DNA of 54,861 nt from a virus, in the IMG/VR virus record IMGVR_UViG_3300037963_004246, positions 1 to 54,861 of that record; one strand, given 5' to 3'. Position 1 is the first letter of the stretch. The number at the start of each line of letters is the position of its first letter. The position numbers and the translations under genes were made by a program. Below the pieces are notes generated by a model, which saw only the letters and a program-made list of their open reading frames with translations, was not told the origin of the DNA and ran no database searches. Shown here one piece after another: positions 42,662 to 54,861 of this stretch.

Positions 42662-42937
42662 ATGCAGACAGAGATTGTCGGTAATGTGGAATTGGAAATT
42701 GCTGAAGAACGCTTGACTCGCTACTTGGAGATGGCTGATGGTCGAAAGATTAAGGTTATAACTCAAATAGTGAAGTCTGAACAACAATATAGAGATAGGG
42801 ATTGGCTCGCCGAACAATATACAGTCAAAGATATGTCTATGCAAGAGATTGCAGACATCTGTGATGTATCGGCTATGACTATCAACCTGTGGCTGAACAA
42901 ATACGACATACCAACCCGTTCAAGGGGCAGACGATAA
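42662..42937 (+). CDS. HTH protein before DNA polymerase
   Basis: 91 residues. C-terminal helix-turn-helix (DMSMQEIADICDVSAMTINL) and a basic tail (RSRGRR), as in phage homing or regulator HTH domains. The polymerase promoter lies at its 3' end, so it may regulate it. Confidence 0.65.
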   Translation: MQTEIVGNVELEIAEERLTRYLEMADGRKIKVITQIVKSEQQYRDRDWLAEQYTVKDMSMQEIADICDVSAMTINLWLNKYDIPTRSRGRR

Positions 42938-42949
42938 TATTCATAAACC
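42928..42949 (+). promoter_or_regulatory. Promoter (CAG box + TATA) of DNA polymerase
   Basis: CAG at 42928, TTCATAAACC at 42940-42949, ATG 42970 at 30 nt. Confidence 0.7.
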
Positions 42950-42969
42950 GAAATAATCCCCCTATTATT

Positions 42970-45207
42970 ATGATAGTGGATAGGCTTCGGGGCAGGTCGG
43001 TGCTAATACGGCATCGGAATCCAGCCACATTAGAACGAGTGGAAACTCGTATCAATGACGTTATGCCCTATTGCTTCGTTGAGACTCAATATGCAGACAT
43101 GGTGTCCTGTATAGCCAAAGAAGAGGGTTATGTGGGTGTCTATGGTGAGCCACTAACTAAGTGTATATTCCCAGACCCTTCTGATGTGGGGAAACTCAAG
43201 GGTTCTTTCAAGACATGGGAGGCTAACATACCATTCGTAAATAGAGTGCTATGTGATAAGAAGAGCAATTTCCCTAACTACAAACACCGTATCTGGTATT
43301 TAGATATGGAGTGGTCTATGGAAACAGGGACTATCACCGCAATTACAGTCTATGATAACTATACCGAGAGAGTCTTTACTTGGTTCTTATGCAATGACTC
43401 TTGGCCGTTAGCAGGTCCGGTATCGTCAATGCCCTGCAAAGACCATCCAGACGGATTAGATACTGTGGAATTCGATACTCCCGCTATCGCCTTTATGACT
43501 GAAAAGCAAATGCTTCAGCACTTCGTAAATCACCTCATCAAACATGACCCCGATGTAATTACAGGTTGGTTTGTTGTCGGTGCTGATATACGGGTTCTTG
43601 CTGAGCGTCTTGACTATTGGGGAATAGGTGCTAAAACGCTGTCGCCTCTTAACCGTCATAGATACGAATACAAAGACGATTGGTCTCAGCCAATTCCTGG
43701 TCGCTTGTGTATTGACCTGATGGTGGCGTGGTCTAAGTTGTGGCAGTTAAAGAACGGTAAATTACCTAACCTGAAATTAGACACGGCGGCATACGAAGGT
43801 CTGAATGAACGAAAGATACCATTACCTGACGGACACGATACATATTATTCTGATATAGGGACATACATTCACTATAACAGGGTTGATGTGGAATTGATGC
43901 CTCGACTGAATTCACTCAACAATGCGATAGAACATTTCTTGGCTGTTCAGCACTTAGTCCAATGTGATATTAGGACTACTCCATTCGTGACTAAGATATT
44001 CAGCCTCTTGGCTATGCGTGACCCTGAATTTGAATATCGAATCCCATCCAGACCTCAATTTTCTAAGGTGGATTACGAAGGTGCTGATATAATGGAACCT
44101 GAACCCGACATATATGAGAACATTGGTATCTTCGATGTGCGAGCCATGTATCACTCAAATGTTGCTAAGTATGGTATCTCATGGGAAACAATAGATGCTG
44201 ACGGTGATGATATAGGCAACGGTCTGTGTTTTAATCGTAGCAAAACAGGTGTTTTACAGCGACAAATGGATATGATGACTAACCTGCGAAACGAATACAA
44301 AGCCAAGATGAAAGAGTCCAAGACCGATGAAGAGCGCAGACGATATGATTCCCTGCAATATGCTACTAAGTCGCTTGTGGCCTCTATGTATGGCGTATGT
44401 GGTGACTCAAAGTATGGTTTGTATCACCCAGATGTTGCTGCTGCTATCACATTCACGTCAAGGAGAACATTAGGGGAATTGAAAGACCATTGCGAAGAGC
44501 GAGGTTGTGAAGTGATTTACGGCCACACCGATTCAGTATTCGTAAGAGTCCCCGACCCCGAACAGGGCCTATCTATGATAACTGAAATCAATGGTCTAAT
44601 GAAACCTATTATTACTGAATTTGAAAAGTGGTGCTCATCTATGCTAATAGTAGCGAAGAACAGGTATGCTTGTAGGGTATCTTGGACTGATGGTGAACAC
44701 CATGAGCCGCAAACATACATCAAGGGAATAGAGATGAAACAATCCCGAATGCCTCAAGTGATGAAAGATGCTATGGAGAACGTCATTGATGGTCTGCTTG
44801 ATGGGTATTCGCCTCAATACATTACTAACATTACTACTCAACTCATAGAAGATGTGATGAGTGGTGATAGGCATTGGGAAGACCTGTGTTTGCGAGGCAA
44901 ATTAGAGCGTGATTTATCTGAATACAAAGTCCTGTCCGAAGCAAGGGCGGCTGCTGATTGGGCTAACAGAACGCTCGGCAAAGATTATAGAGCAGGCTCT
45001 TCCTTCTATGTATGTCTTGACGAATCAGGTAAATATATCGCCTTCGATGATGTATCTGAATTAGAGGGCCACGCAACAATAGGATACAGGGATATTGCGG
45101 AACGATTTATCTGTAAGAAAATAGAGCCATACTTCAACATGATGGGAGAAGACCCTATCGTATTGAGTAACGCTATCAACGGTTTGGGTGGTATGGAATG
45201 GCTGTAG
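42970..45207 (+). CDS. Family B DNA polymerase
   Basis: 745 residues from ATG 42970 (leaderless). Exonuclease motifs: ExoI YLDMEW (110-115), ExoII region DVITGWFVVGADI (195-207), ExoIII HYNRVDVE (301-308). Polymerase motif A FDVRAMYHS (388-396), motif B KSLVASMYG (467-475), motif C YGHTDS (517-522). Motifs A and C differ slightly from the DxxSLYPS and YxDTDS consensus, but the key Asp residues are present. Proofreading replicative polymerase using the viral clamp. Confidence 0.92.
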   Translation: MIVDRLRGRSVLIRHRNPATLERVETRINDVMPYCFVETQYADMVSCIAKEEGYVGVYGEPLTKCIFPDPSDVGKLKGSFKTWEANIPFVNRVLCDKKSNFPNYKHRIWYLDMEWSMETGTITAITVYDNYTERVFTWFLCNDSWPLAGPVSSMPCKDHPDGLDTVEFDTPAIAFMTEKQMLQHFVNHLIKHDPDVITGWFVVGADIRVLAERLDYWGIGAKTLSPLNRHRYEYKDDWSQPIPGRLCIDLMVAWSKLWQLKNGKLPNLKLDTAAYEGLNERKIPLPDGHDTYYSDIGTYIHYNRVDVELMPRLNSLNNAIEHFLAVQHLVQCDIRTTPFVTKIFSLLAMRDPEFEYRIPSRPQFSKVDYEGADIMEPEPDIYENIGIFDVRAMYHSNVAKYGISWETIDADGDDIGNGLCFNRSKTGVLQRQMDMMTNLRNEYKAKMKESKTDEERRRYDSLQYATKSLVASMYGVCGDSKYGLYHPDVAAAITFTSRRTLGELKDHCEERGCEVIYGHTDSVFVRVPDPEQGLSMITEINGLMKPIITEFEKWCSSMLIVAKNRYACRVSWTDGEHHEPQTYIKGIEMKQSRMPQVMKDAMENVIDGLLDGYSPQYITNITTQLIEDVMSGDRHWEDLCLRGKLERDLSEYKVLSEARAAADWANRTLGKDYRAGSSFYVCLDESGKYIAFDDVSELEGHATIGYRDIAERFICKKIEPYFNMMGEDPIVLSNAINGLGGMEWL

Positions 45208-45213
45208 GAAACA

Positions 45214-45223
45214 ATTATAAGCC
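45214..45223 (+). promoter_or_regulatory. TATA promoter
   Basis: ATTATAAGCC, 30 nt before ATG 45244, leaderless. No CAG box at the usual distance. Confidence 0.6.
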
Positions 45224-45243
45224 CATGAATGGTGGCTGATACT

Positions 45244-45507
45244 ATGACCGATATATTAGATGGCGACCAACACGTAACTCGTTCTGAAGTAGGTCCTGTA
45301 TTCAATGAATTATATGAAAACCTGCAAGAATTATTGCACAGGGTTAATGGAATCTATGTTAGATTGGGCTGGAGTAGGTTTGTTGTCTGTGATACTTGTT
45401 TTAATGGTATCATGCAGGCTCTCGATGAAGAAGGCAACCCAAAGGATGAAACCTGCCCTAACGAAGATTGCGGCGGGTTGCTGTTTTTACCCGAAGAAGA
45501 GGAATGA
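45244..45507 (+). CDS. Zinc-binding small protein
   Basis: 87 residues. CDTC and CPNEDC ligands separated by about 25 residues; acidic end (PEEEE). Leaderless promoter upstream. Overlaps the nuclease start (ATGA). Confidence 0.6.
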   Translation: MTDILDGDQHVTRSEVGPVFNELYENLQELLHRVNGIYVRLGWSRFVVCDTCFNGIMQALDEEGNPKDETCPNEDCGGLLFLPEEEE

Positions 45508-46328
45508 ATATGATACCTGACTCAAGTTATAATCCGAATGGTTCTATACTTAGAGTCAGCAAGTCATCCTTGATGTGCTACCTCAAGTGTCCCCGTCAGT
45601 ATTGGTGGAGATATGTCGGTATGCCGGATATACGAGCACCACCGACACCTGAAATGGTTAGAGGTTCTGATGTGCATGAGTCAATAGATAAGTATTTTGA
45701 AACAGGGGAAATTGATACCTTAGACGGGGATGCTGGAATAGAAGCATTCTTGGAAATCAGTAATGAATTGGAATCGTTATACCCTCAATTGTCTGTTGTC
45801 GAACATGAGAACAAATACGAAGTGCATTATCAGTTTGAAGATGAAGACGGTAAATTCGAGGCTGTATTAGTCGGTGTTGTTGATTTCCTGATGAATGCCT
45901 TTGAAGAGGAAGAATATGTTATCGGCGAAACCAAAACAGGCAACATGGCTTCTTCCAAGTTAAACAGAACACGGCAGGAGTTAGCATTTTATCATATACT
46001 ACTTAGCCTAACAGAACAGCACAGCGACACTAATTTTACTCACTTTGCATACTTAGCACCTGACTCCCAAGACGCTAAGGTGTATGTAGCGGAGTCAGCC
46101 AAGCGGAATAAGCACTTACTATCAGGCTCAACACAAGGTCTTTTACTCGTTGAAAAGATTAACAAAAGAAGTCTGAATTCTATGGAGAAGAAATTAAGAG
46201 CGGCCATCAAAGCAATATATGCTGAGCAGTGGCCTATGAAGTGGTCGGAATACTATTGTCCTCAGTGGTGCGATTTTTGTTTGAATTGTGATAGTGAGAT
46301 GAATGGATTAACCGAGCCGGTGGTCTGA
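45504..46328 (+). CDS. PD-(D/E)XK nuclease, Cas4/RecB-like
   Basis: 274 residues from ATG 45504. SKSSLMCYLKCPRQYWWRYV at the N-terminus, GSDVHESIDKYF with the His, VVDFL, VIGETKTGN (ExK) and QELAFYHILL form the PD-(D/E)XK core. C-terminal CPQWCDFCLNC with the N-terminal Cys could bind an Fe-S cluster, as in Cas4/AddB. Likely 5' or 3' exonuclease for end processing or recombination. Confidence 0.8.
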   Translation: MNMIPDSSYNPNGSILRVSKSSLMCYLKCPRQYWWRYVGMPDIRAPPTPEMVRGSDVHESIDKYFETGEIDTLDGDAGIEAFLEISNELESLYPQLSVVEHENKYEVHYQFEDEDGKFEAVLVGVVDFLMNAFEEEEYVIGETKTGNMASSKLNRTRQELAFYHILLSLTEQHSDTNFTHFAYLAPDSQDAKVYVAESAKRNKHLLSGSTQGLLLVEKINKRSLNSMEKKLRAAIKAIYAEQWPMKWSEYYCPQWCDFCLNCDSEMNGLTEPVV

Positions 46329-46331
46329 ATG

Positions 46332-46473
46332 ATGCAATGTGATGAATGTGACTCAAATATGGTGAAGATGGTTGATTACGGATATATGGTGAGCGGAGAA
46401 GAAGGTTCTGAAAGTAGGTTTTTTGAGCAGTATAGGTGTATGTTATGTGGAAATATTTTCAAGGTGGTTACTG

Positions 46474-46481
<8 letters not shown>
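46332..46481 (+). CDS. 49-residue zinc-ribbon protein
   Basis: CDEC and CMLC ribbon. ATG 46329 or 46332. Its end overlaps the GroES start. One more mini-zinc protein linked to a larger gene. Confidence 0.55.
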
Positions 46482-49302
<2,821 letters not shown>

Positions 49303-49322
49303 CCTGCAGACGACAGTAATAT

Positions 49323-50024
49323 ATGGCCGTGTTGTTGATAGATGATAGAGAGAACCCGAAGGTAATAAATCAGTTACTCATGAACATGGGTGATAGAAGT
49401 CTGGATAATAAGGGTCAGGCAAAGGTTTGCCGCATGGAATCTGCTGATTATGTTATCGGGGAATTAGGAATCGAGGCCAAAGAAATAAATGACCTTTACA
49501 ACTCAATAGTGGGAAGAGGTCGCAACCGAACAATCAACGACCAACTCATAGACTTGGAAAACTCATACAAGAAGGCAATGCTGGTTGTGTATGGGACTGA
49601 ATTAAAACCATTCATTAGAGGCAAAGCGACACGACAAATGTATGCTCAACAAATACAACGGATGAAGCAGGTTATTCTTAACTACAAGATGGAGTTCCAT
49701 AAGAGATTCCCAAACATTCAGTATATGCAATTCGATACTATGGATGAGTTCACTACATTTCTTCACAAGGCTGCAATGACTGAAAGCGTATCATCAGTAG
49801 CATCAAGCCGACTACCAAAAAAGAGTTCAGACCCAAGAATACAAGCGTTGTCTTCTCTGCCTGGAATCTCAGTAAAAATAGCAAAAGACCTCTTGCACCA
49901 CTTCGGCAGCATACCACGAATGATGCGCTCAAGAGTCACACAATCTGAATTTATGAAGGTGAAGGGTATAGGCAGACAAAAGGCTCGAATGCTAATGAGG
50001 CTTCGTGAATCATATTTGGAATGA
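49323..50024 (+). CDS. XPF/ERCC4-type nuclease with HhH domain
   Basis: 233 residues. DDREN at 7-11 and EAKEIND near 51-57 (a variant of the ERK motif) form the ERCC4 nuclease; the C-terminal 60 residues contain tandem helix-hairpin-helix (LSSLPGISVKIAKDLL, KVKGIGRQKARML). No helicase domain. Processes branched DNA or flaps. Its 3' end overlaps the convergent minus gene by 15 nt. A weak TATA-like CTTAAGTGAC precedes it by 29 nt. Confidence 0.8.
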   Translation: MAVLLIDDRENPKVINQLLMNMGDRSLDNKGQAKVCRMESADYVIGELGIEAKEINDLYNSIVGRGRNRTINDQLIDLENSYKKAMLVVYGTELKPFIRGKATRQMYAQQIQRMKQVILNYKMEFHKRFPNIQYMQFDTMDEFTTFLHKAAMTESVSSVASSRLPKKSSDPRIQALSSLPGISVKIAKDLLHHFGSIPRMMRSRVTQSEFMKVKGIGRQKARMLMRLRESYLE

Positions 50025-51131
50025 ATCAGTATCATTGAATCGGCGTGAATCCGCCTTCTTGACTGATACCTGCAATGAATGGACTTGCAGACTAACATGA
50101 CCTAAAGTATCAATTGTCCCGTCTGGGTATCTGTAAATTACTAACTTAGCAACACTTCCACGCTCGGATGCTCCTGGTAGGTTTTCAGAATCAAACAATC
50201 TAACTCTTGACCTAACTATCTCGCTTTCTTCACCACGCATATTACTAAACATCACATCTGACCTCGCTTCGGGTAATTCTTCTGCTTCTCCTACATCGTC
50301 AGCAGCCTGTGAATGTCTTTTAATTTTCTTGCTGGAGGTTTTCTTGTAATTTTCATCTCCTATAATACTGATTTCCGAATACAAAACGGCTTCGGAAGTG
50401 CTGCTACCTATCTCGTCATTACGACCAAGACTGACTATTGCATCCACCGTTATACCCGTTCCTATCATACCTGTCGGAAGTGGAATCAGCATAACGTGTT
50501 CTGATATTACTGCGTTGCCGGAACTCACTCCAGGGAATGTTATGCCGTCAGGCCCTTCTATCGTGCTACCTGTAATATGACTACCGAAGCCCAAAGCATC
50601 AACAGTATGCTCATCCTGCCTACCACCTGTTGTAGTAGCAGTAAATACATTACCACCAGCATTATACCCACCACCTTGAGGTAGTGGGGGTGTGCCTTGA
50701 CTTTGCCCTCCTTGTGCTTGAGTAAATGATTGGCTTCCTTGAGTGCCTGTATTTTGCGCCTGTGTGCTACTCGGTTGAGTATCTTCGGTGTAAGTATCGG
50801 TTGAATAATCAACAGAACCATCTGCTGCTTGTTGCGATTCCCCATCTCCTACCATACCACTAAGCAGGCTAAATCCTTCGTTTGTGAAGGTATCACTAAC
50901 TGCTTGACCTGGCCTAATAAACCCTACAAAACTGAATGTGTGCTTCGACTCGTCTTCTTCGAGGTCTAATGTTACTGCTTCGTGTTGGTGCTTATCTATA
51001 TTCCAAACCACCTTCTTTACAGATAGTGCTGTTTCGGCGGAATAACCTGCTTGTGCGTCTTGGTATTGTAGTGAGGTGTTAGGTAAAAATGCGAAGTCCT
51101 TTACGACTTGCAGTTTCGGTGCGTTTCTCAT
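50010..51131 (-). CDS. Putative tail / baseplate structural protein
   Basis: 373 residues. Residues 110-165 are a Gln/Ser/Gly/Thr linker; before and after are beta-rich domains (SLGRNDEIGSSTSEAVL; YPDGTIDTLGHVSLQVHSL). The ATG overlaps the upstream giant gene's stop. Convergent with the XPF gene. Structural role inferred. Confidence 0.5.
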   Translation of the reverse strand: MRNAPKLQVVKDFAFLPNTSLQYQDAQAGYSAETALSVKKVVWNIDKHQHEAVTLDLEEDESKHTFSFVGFIRPGQAVSDTFTNEGFSLLSGMVGDGESQQAADGSVDYSTDTYTEDTQPSSTQAQNTGTQGSQSFTQAQGGQSQGTPPLPQGGGYNAGGNVFTATTTGGRQDEHTVDALGFGSHITGSTIEGPDGITFPGVSSGNAVISEHVMLIPLPTGMIGTGITVDAIVSLGRNDEIGSSTSEAVLYSEISIIGDENYKKTSSKKIKRHSQAADDVGEAEELPEARSDVMFSNMRGEESEIVRSRVRLFDSENLPGASERGSVAKLVIYRYPDGTIDTLGHVSLQVHSLQVSVKKADSRRFNDTDSFQI

Positions 51132-54100
51132 AGTATAGAGTTCCCAAGCGGGAAGATGCTGTTAGGGTTGTATGGCCCGCTATCCTGAACTCCGTTTAAC
51201 CAAACCATGTTGTGAGCATTTCTAAGCCGGTTCGTGTCCCCATCGTCATAGTAGCAGCGATACTTTAGCAAGTCTTTCAGGTATTCGTAATTCACACTTA
51301 TTGTAATCCTACTGTCAGCACTGAATTGTGATGTGCTGGAATAGTAGGTGGTCGGGACAGCGATTTCGTGGTATCCGTTCTTATTAACAGTAACCTTAGT
51401 CCAACCATTGTTTTCCGTAGTATTTTGTGGGCTGGCTGCTTTGTAGGTCGAATCGGTAGCAACGTCTGTTAGGACAACATAAAATTCTGCTGTGTCTATT
51501 GCCGATGCACCGCCCGATTGAGCTGTCTTTAGGGCTACTGTGACTCTTAATTCGTTGCCTGTCGTATCGCTAACAAGAGGTAAATGGTGAGGTAAATTGA
51601 CTATTTCTACTGCTTGAGATACACTTCTCGAACCATGCCAATAAAACCAATCATACCAATTAGCAGACTCACCTGTAATACTACGATTTGTATCTCCGTC
51701 TGGGGATGCGTCATTGTAGGCATCGTAACTGTTTCCGTCGAAATTACCGAAGAGTGTTGAAGTAGTCCAACGAGGCAAGTCGCCAGCACCATTACCGTGA
51801 TTGGTTACTCCGTGAGCGTCAAGGTTGCCGTCAAAGGCATTAACCATTCCTGGAAACAGCATAGATGCTCTCGGTAGTGCAGACCTACTATGTGCTGACC
51901 AATTGTTACCTCTTCCGTATGTGCATTGAGTAACGTCTGCTATGTAGCCATATCTCCCGTTTGCTAACATGAGGTCATTAGTGTTACCATCACGAATAGG
52001 TTTAACCTGTATTTTGTGTGCGGTATTTCTCAATTTTTCGTATTCAGCCTTTGCTATTGCCGTCGCCTCGCTGTCAGATGCAACCTTTCCCATATCTAAA
52101 ACCTTGAAAGATATTGAGCCTGTTGTCGTGCTTGGGTCAGGATAATCAACAAATGACCCACCACCGGCATAAAACACTCTAACATTGGTAAATTTATCTC
52201 GAGAAGAATACTTGTGTTCTGAAACCTTTGTGTTAGTCCTGTTTAACACAATACCTGTGTTATACACAGGTCTTATGTCTATTACGCCGTCACGACCGAA
52301 TGAGTAATTGAAGTTAATTTTGTTACCTGAAGTCCCCACCCTTGAACCGGAAGACAGGTTTTTTACTATACTTAGAATACTTTTGTTTCTAACGTCTGTT
52401 ACTGCACCGAATGAATCTGATGTTGAGCCGTCAATGTAAAAGTCCTTTGTTATTGGAGATTTTATCAACGCAGGCAAAGAATATGTTTGCATCCAATTCT
52501 TTGTTAGTGAAAGAGCATTCAAAAACCTAACTTGGTCGTGTAATTGAGATGTTCCGCTGTTATTCGACTTTACAAAACCGTTCATAGTCATTGTGAGCCT
52601 TAACGGGTATTCATCAGAAATGCTGCTTGTGACTTGTATAGATTCATAGGTGGTGTCGTCTTTGTCTGTGGAAAGCAAAAGCAGTTCAGTTGCCGAACCA
52701 GCAGTAGGATAAGTGGCAGAATCATAAGCCATGTGTCCTAACATTAAATCTCTAAAGTCAGTCCAATCCATACCTCTATAAGCCCATGCGTTAGGGCCGT
52801 TTGCTGCTTGTTCAAATTGATTTAGAAGTGTAGCCTTAGATATAGTCTGTATGTTGTTTAGAGCATCTTCGCCATCAATACCCACACCTGTGCTCTTCCC
52901 AACCCATGCTATATAGTGGTCTTCCACCATTTCTTCTCCATTGAAAGCCTTTAACCTACCAAAGCCTGAATGAGGAAAGTCAGTTACATCTGCCACATAT
53001 AATGTAGTGTCGTTAATTAGTATGTTCTTTGTTACTGATGTTACTGTAACATTCCAAAAGTGGTAATTTTCATTCATTGTGTAATTACTTTGAATACCTG
53101 GGTCTATTAGATTGGTTGCAGCCTGTTTCCAATAGTTATCAACCAATGCAGCATATCCGGCACTGCTGGTAATAAAATCTCCGAGTTCTTTTTTACCACC
53201 CGATGAAAAGCCTATTTGTCCCCCTGTTGCTTCTGTGTTTAGATTGAAAAATTTGCTAAAATCTAAGACTACAAATGCGCCTGCTTCATCTTCCCAATTG
53301 TCGTATTTCGACATTTGCGAGGCGGAATAGTTATTAGACCAAGCGTTGTCCGATATGGGCTGGCTTCTGGAGTTGAACGACCATATATCCAAATCTTCTC
53401 CAGGTTCAAATGATAACCAAGAATCAGTTGCGCCTTCGACTGTTTGGTCAGTAAACATCAGGTCTATTGTATAATTTTCTACTGTCGGCAATAAAAGTCC
53501 AAAGTCAGTCTTTCTTTCGCCGCCGTCTGCATCGCCTGTCCCATCGTTTCGCATATCAGCCCACAACACCCAACAGTGCTTGAAGTCATCTTCGGTATCC
53601 CTGACTTTTAGTATAGAGCCAACGGGTATATCCTGCTTAGGTGCAAATTCACCATCAAGAGTCAAATCCACCCTACCATACTTTACAACTGTTCCAGCCC
53701 TTGTAGGTGACGACTGCGTTAGGTCTGTGGCAGTGCTTGGTGCTGGAGGACAGGTTGATGCTGTAACATCTTGCCCTAATTCAGACCAAGTCACGTGCTG
53801 CTTTGAGCCTGGTCTTCGCAAGAAAAAGCAATTGGTTAAGTCTGCACTTCTCGCAGTAAATGGTGCGTGGTTATCTGTATCTCCTATATTGTTAGTGCCG
53901 TTAAATGACCTCCAACCAAACCATCTATTTTTTCCTGAAGTCAGATTCAAATTGTATTTTTCCCCGTCAGCATTTTTACCAATCATCATTGTGTCTTTTA
54001 CTCTTTCAAGAACAAATGCCCCGTTGTATTTCCCGCCATCAATACCTGTAATACCTAATTCAGAATCAAAACCTGATAAAATAACTGAAAACCCACTCTT

Positions 54101-54861
54101 AGGTGTTCCGAAGGTATCATCGTTTAGTCTTATTATTACTCTTTTATCCCATCTATCATGGCTAAATGAGCCATGACCGTAAAACCCCTTTAGGTAGTAA
54201 TCCGATTGAGTATAACCAAAGGCTGCTTTTATTAAATCAACATCACCATAAGAGTGGCTATGGGTGGAATGTATTTTATCAATATCTTTACCTGCGCCTC
54301 CAAGCCAACCCAAAGTGCTACTTGAAGTGTTGCTATCGGAAACTGCAGTAATAATACCAGAACCAAGTAGTGAACCTGATGTTGAATGGAATTCACAAAT
54401 GAGGTCTTTACCAACGCTGGTATGTAGTGCTTTAATCATCGCTGAATTAGTATCCATACGTAGTGAATATGTTGATGGGGCAGGGTCACTCACAGTCAAT
54501 GCGTGACTCATCCTACCGTTTAGGTTGCCTGTCCCAGATGGTGCATAATCACCCCAACCTGTTAGGGGGATTTCCTTTATTATTCCAAACCTCTTTCTAA
54601 ACCAAGAGTTGTCTGCCAAATCTTTCATCCAAAGAGCGTGTTTTCTTGAATGCTGTATTGTGTCGGTATTTGCATAGTCAGCATTACCCTGCAAATATGT
54701 TAATTTTAATTCATCAACGTCAGTTGAACCACTTGAGCCTGAGCCTCCAGGCATACCAAACCAGGGAGCATCTAAATATATCCTTGTTTGGTTAGCGTCA
54801 AAGACTTCATGCACACCAAAAACCTTCCAAATACCCGTATAGTTAAATGATTGAGTGGCTG
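51128..54861 (-). CDS. Large tail / baseplate protein, N-terminus beyond window
   Basis: The frame stays open to the right edge (at least 1,244 residues), so the GTG at 54814 is not needed as start. Long beta-rich structural protein: many Thr/Ser/Asn/Gly segments, a region AEYEKLRNTAHKIQVKPIRD then NDLMLANGRYGYIADV that recalls siphovirus tail-hub or distal-tail domains. I infer baseplate/tail-tip component, encoded with the minus virion genes beyond the right border. Confidence 0.6.
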   Translation of the reverse strand, partial: ATQSFNYTGIWKVFGVHEVFDANQTRIYLDAPWFGMPGGSGSSGSTDVDELKLTYLQGNADYANTDTIQHSRKHALWMKDLADNSWFRKRFGIIKEIPLTGWGDYAPSGTGNLNGRMSHALTVSDPAPSTYSLRMDTNSAMIKALHTSVGKDLICEFHSTSGSLLGSGIITAVSDSNTSSSTLGWLGGAGKDIDKIHSTHSHSYGDVDLIKAAFGYTQSDYYLKGFYGHGSFSHDRWDKRVIIRLNDDTFGTPKSGFSVILSGFDSELGITGIDGGKYNGAFVLERVKDTMMIGKNADGEKYNLNLTSGKNRWFGWRSFNGTNNIGDTDNHAPFTARSADLTNCFFLRRPGSKQHVTWSELGQDVTASTCPPAPSTATDLTQSSPTRAGTVVKYGRVDLTLDGEFAPKQDIPVGSILKVRDTEDDFKHCWVLWADMRNDGTGDADGGERKTDFGLLLPTVENYTIDLMFTDQTVEGATDSWLSFEPGEDLDIWSFNSRSQPISDNAWSNNYSASQMSKYDNWEDEAGAFVVLDFSKFFNLNTEATGGQIGFSSGGKKELGDFITSSAGYAALVDNYWKQAATNLIDPGIQSNYTMNENYHFWNVTVTSVTKNILINDTTLYVADVTDFPHSGFGRLKAFNGEEMVEDHYIAWVGKSTGVGIDGEDALNNIQTISKATLLNQFEQAANGPNAWAYRGMDWTDFRDLMLGHMAYDSATYPTAGSATELLLLSTDKDDTTYESIQVTSSISDEYPLRLTMTMNGFVKSNNSGTSQLHDQVRFLNALSLTKNWMQTYSLPALIKSPITKDFYIDGSTSDSFGAVTDVRNKSILSIVKNLSSGSRVGTSGNKINFNYSFGRDGVIDIRPVYNTGIVLNRTNTKVSEHKYSSRDKFTNVRVFYAGGGSFVDYPDPSTTTGSISFKVLDMGKVASDSEATAIAKAEYEKLRNTAHKIQVKPIRDGNTNDLMLANGRYGYIADVTQCTYGRGNNWSAHSRSALPRASMLFPGMVNAFDGNLDAHGVTNHGNGAGDLPRWTTSTLFGNFDGNSYDAYNDASPDGDTNRSITGESANWYDWFYWHGSRSVSQAVEIVNLPHHLPLVSDTTGNELRVTVALKTAQSGGASAIDTAEFYVVLTDVATDSTYKAASPQNTTENNGWTKVTVNKNGYHEIAVPTTYYSSTSQFSADSRITISVNYEYLKDLLKYRCYYDDGDTNRLRNAHNMVWLNGVQDSGPYNPNSIFPLGNSIL

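Overview
The window looks like part of a head-tailed virus (Caudoviricetes-type) that infects an archaeon. The virion genes are HK97-like: TerL, portal, S78-type prohead protease, capsid, tail and fibre proteins. The replication genes are archaeal/eukaryal in type: family B polymerase, RFC-like clamp loader, PCNA-like clamp, AEP primase fused to a PriL-like Fe-S domain, XPF/ERCC4-type nuclease, and an AAA+ candidate helicase. Promoters are archaeal TATA boxes placed about 30 nt before leaderless start codons. GroES/GroEL-type chaperonins are also present. This set most resembles, from general knowledge, the magroviruses of marine group II Euryarchaeota (Poseidoniales). That assignment is inference; no search was run. 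Both ends of the window cut through open minus-strand reading frames, so it is a piece of a larger genome.

Layout. 1-13.6 kb, minus strand: virion and lysis genes, read from portal down to a giant collagen-like fibre that leaves the left edge. 13.9-16.9 kb, plus: metallophosphoesterase, zinc mini-protein, TerL. 17.0-18.74 kb, plus: a small-gene segment of abnormal word composition (below). 18.85-25.3 kb, mostly minus: small accessory genes, many Cys-rich, plus an ArdC-type antirestriction protein and an H1-like basic protein. 25.4-31.6 kb, plus: a long train of small overlapping accessory genes. 31.7-50.0 kb, plus: replication, recombination, chaperonin and nucleotide genes. 50.0-54.9 kb, minus: tail/baseplate genes.

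Main surprise. Between about 17,018 and 18,741 I read every line and found no CAG, CTG, GAG or CTC on either strand (words [C/G]AG and CT[C/G]); about 100 would be expected by chance. The void crosses coding and non-coding DNA, and even the Shine-Dalgarno GGAGGTGAT becomes GGGGGTGAT. Just outside, the same words are densely clustered, and three intergenic arrays (18.78, 20.14 and 21.14 kb) carry CTG or CTC about every 13-15 bp followed by an A-tract. The virus also encodes an ABC-ATPase fused to a GNAT domain (41,012-42,157), an architecture that recalls Mom-type DNA modification enzymes; phage Mu Mom acts on adenine in [C/G]A[C/G]NY. I propose that [C/G]AG is a modification, recognition or priming signal in this virus and that the 1.7-kb segment is deliberately kept free of it.

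A second system-level pattern is a promoter class with a CAG-containing box 12-13 bp upstream of the TATA box. A third is a set of over 20 mini-proteins built around CxxC pairs, mostly joined by ATGA or TGATG stop/start overlaps that indicate translational coupling.
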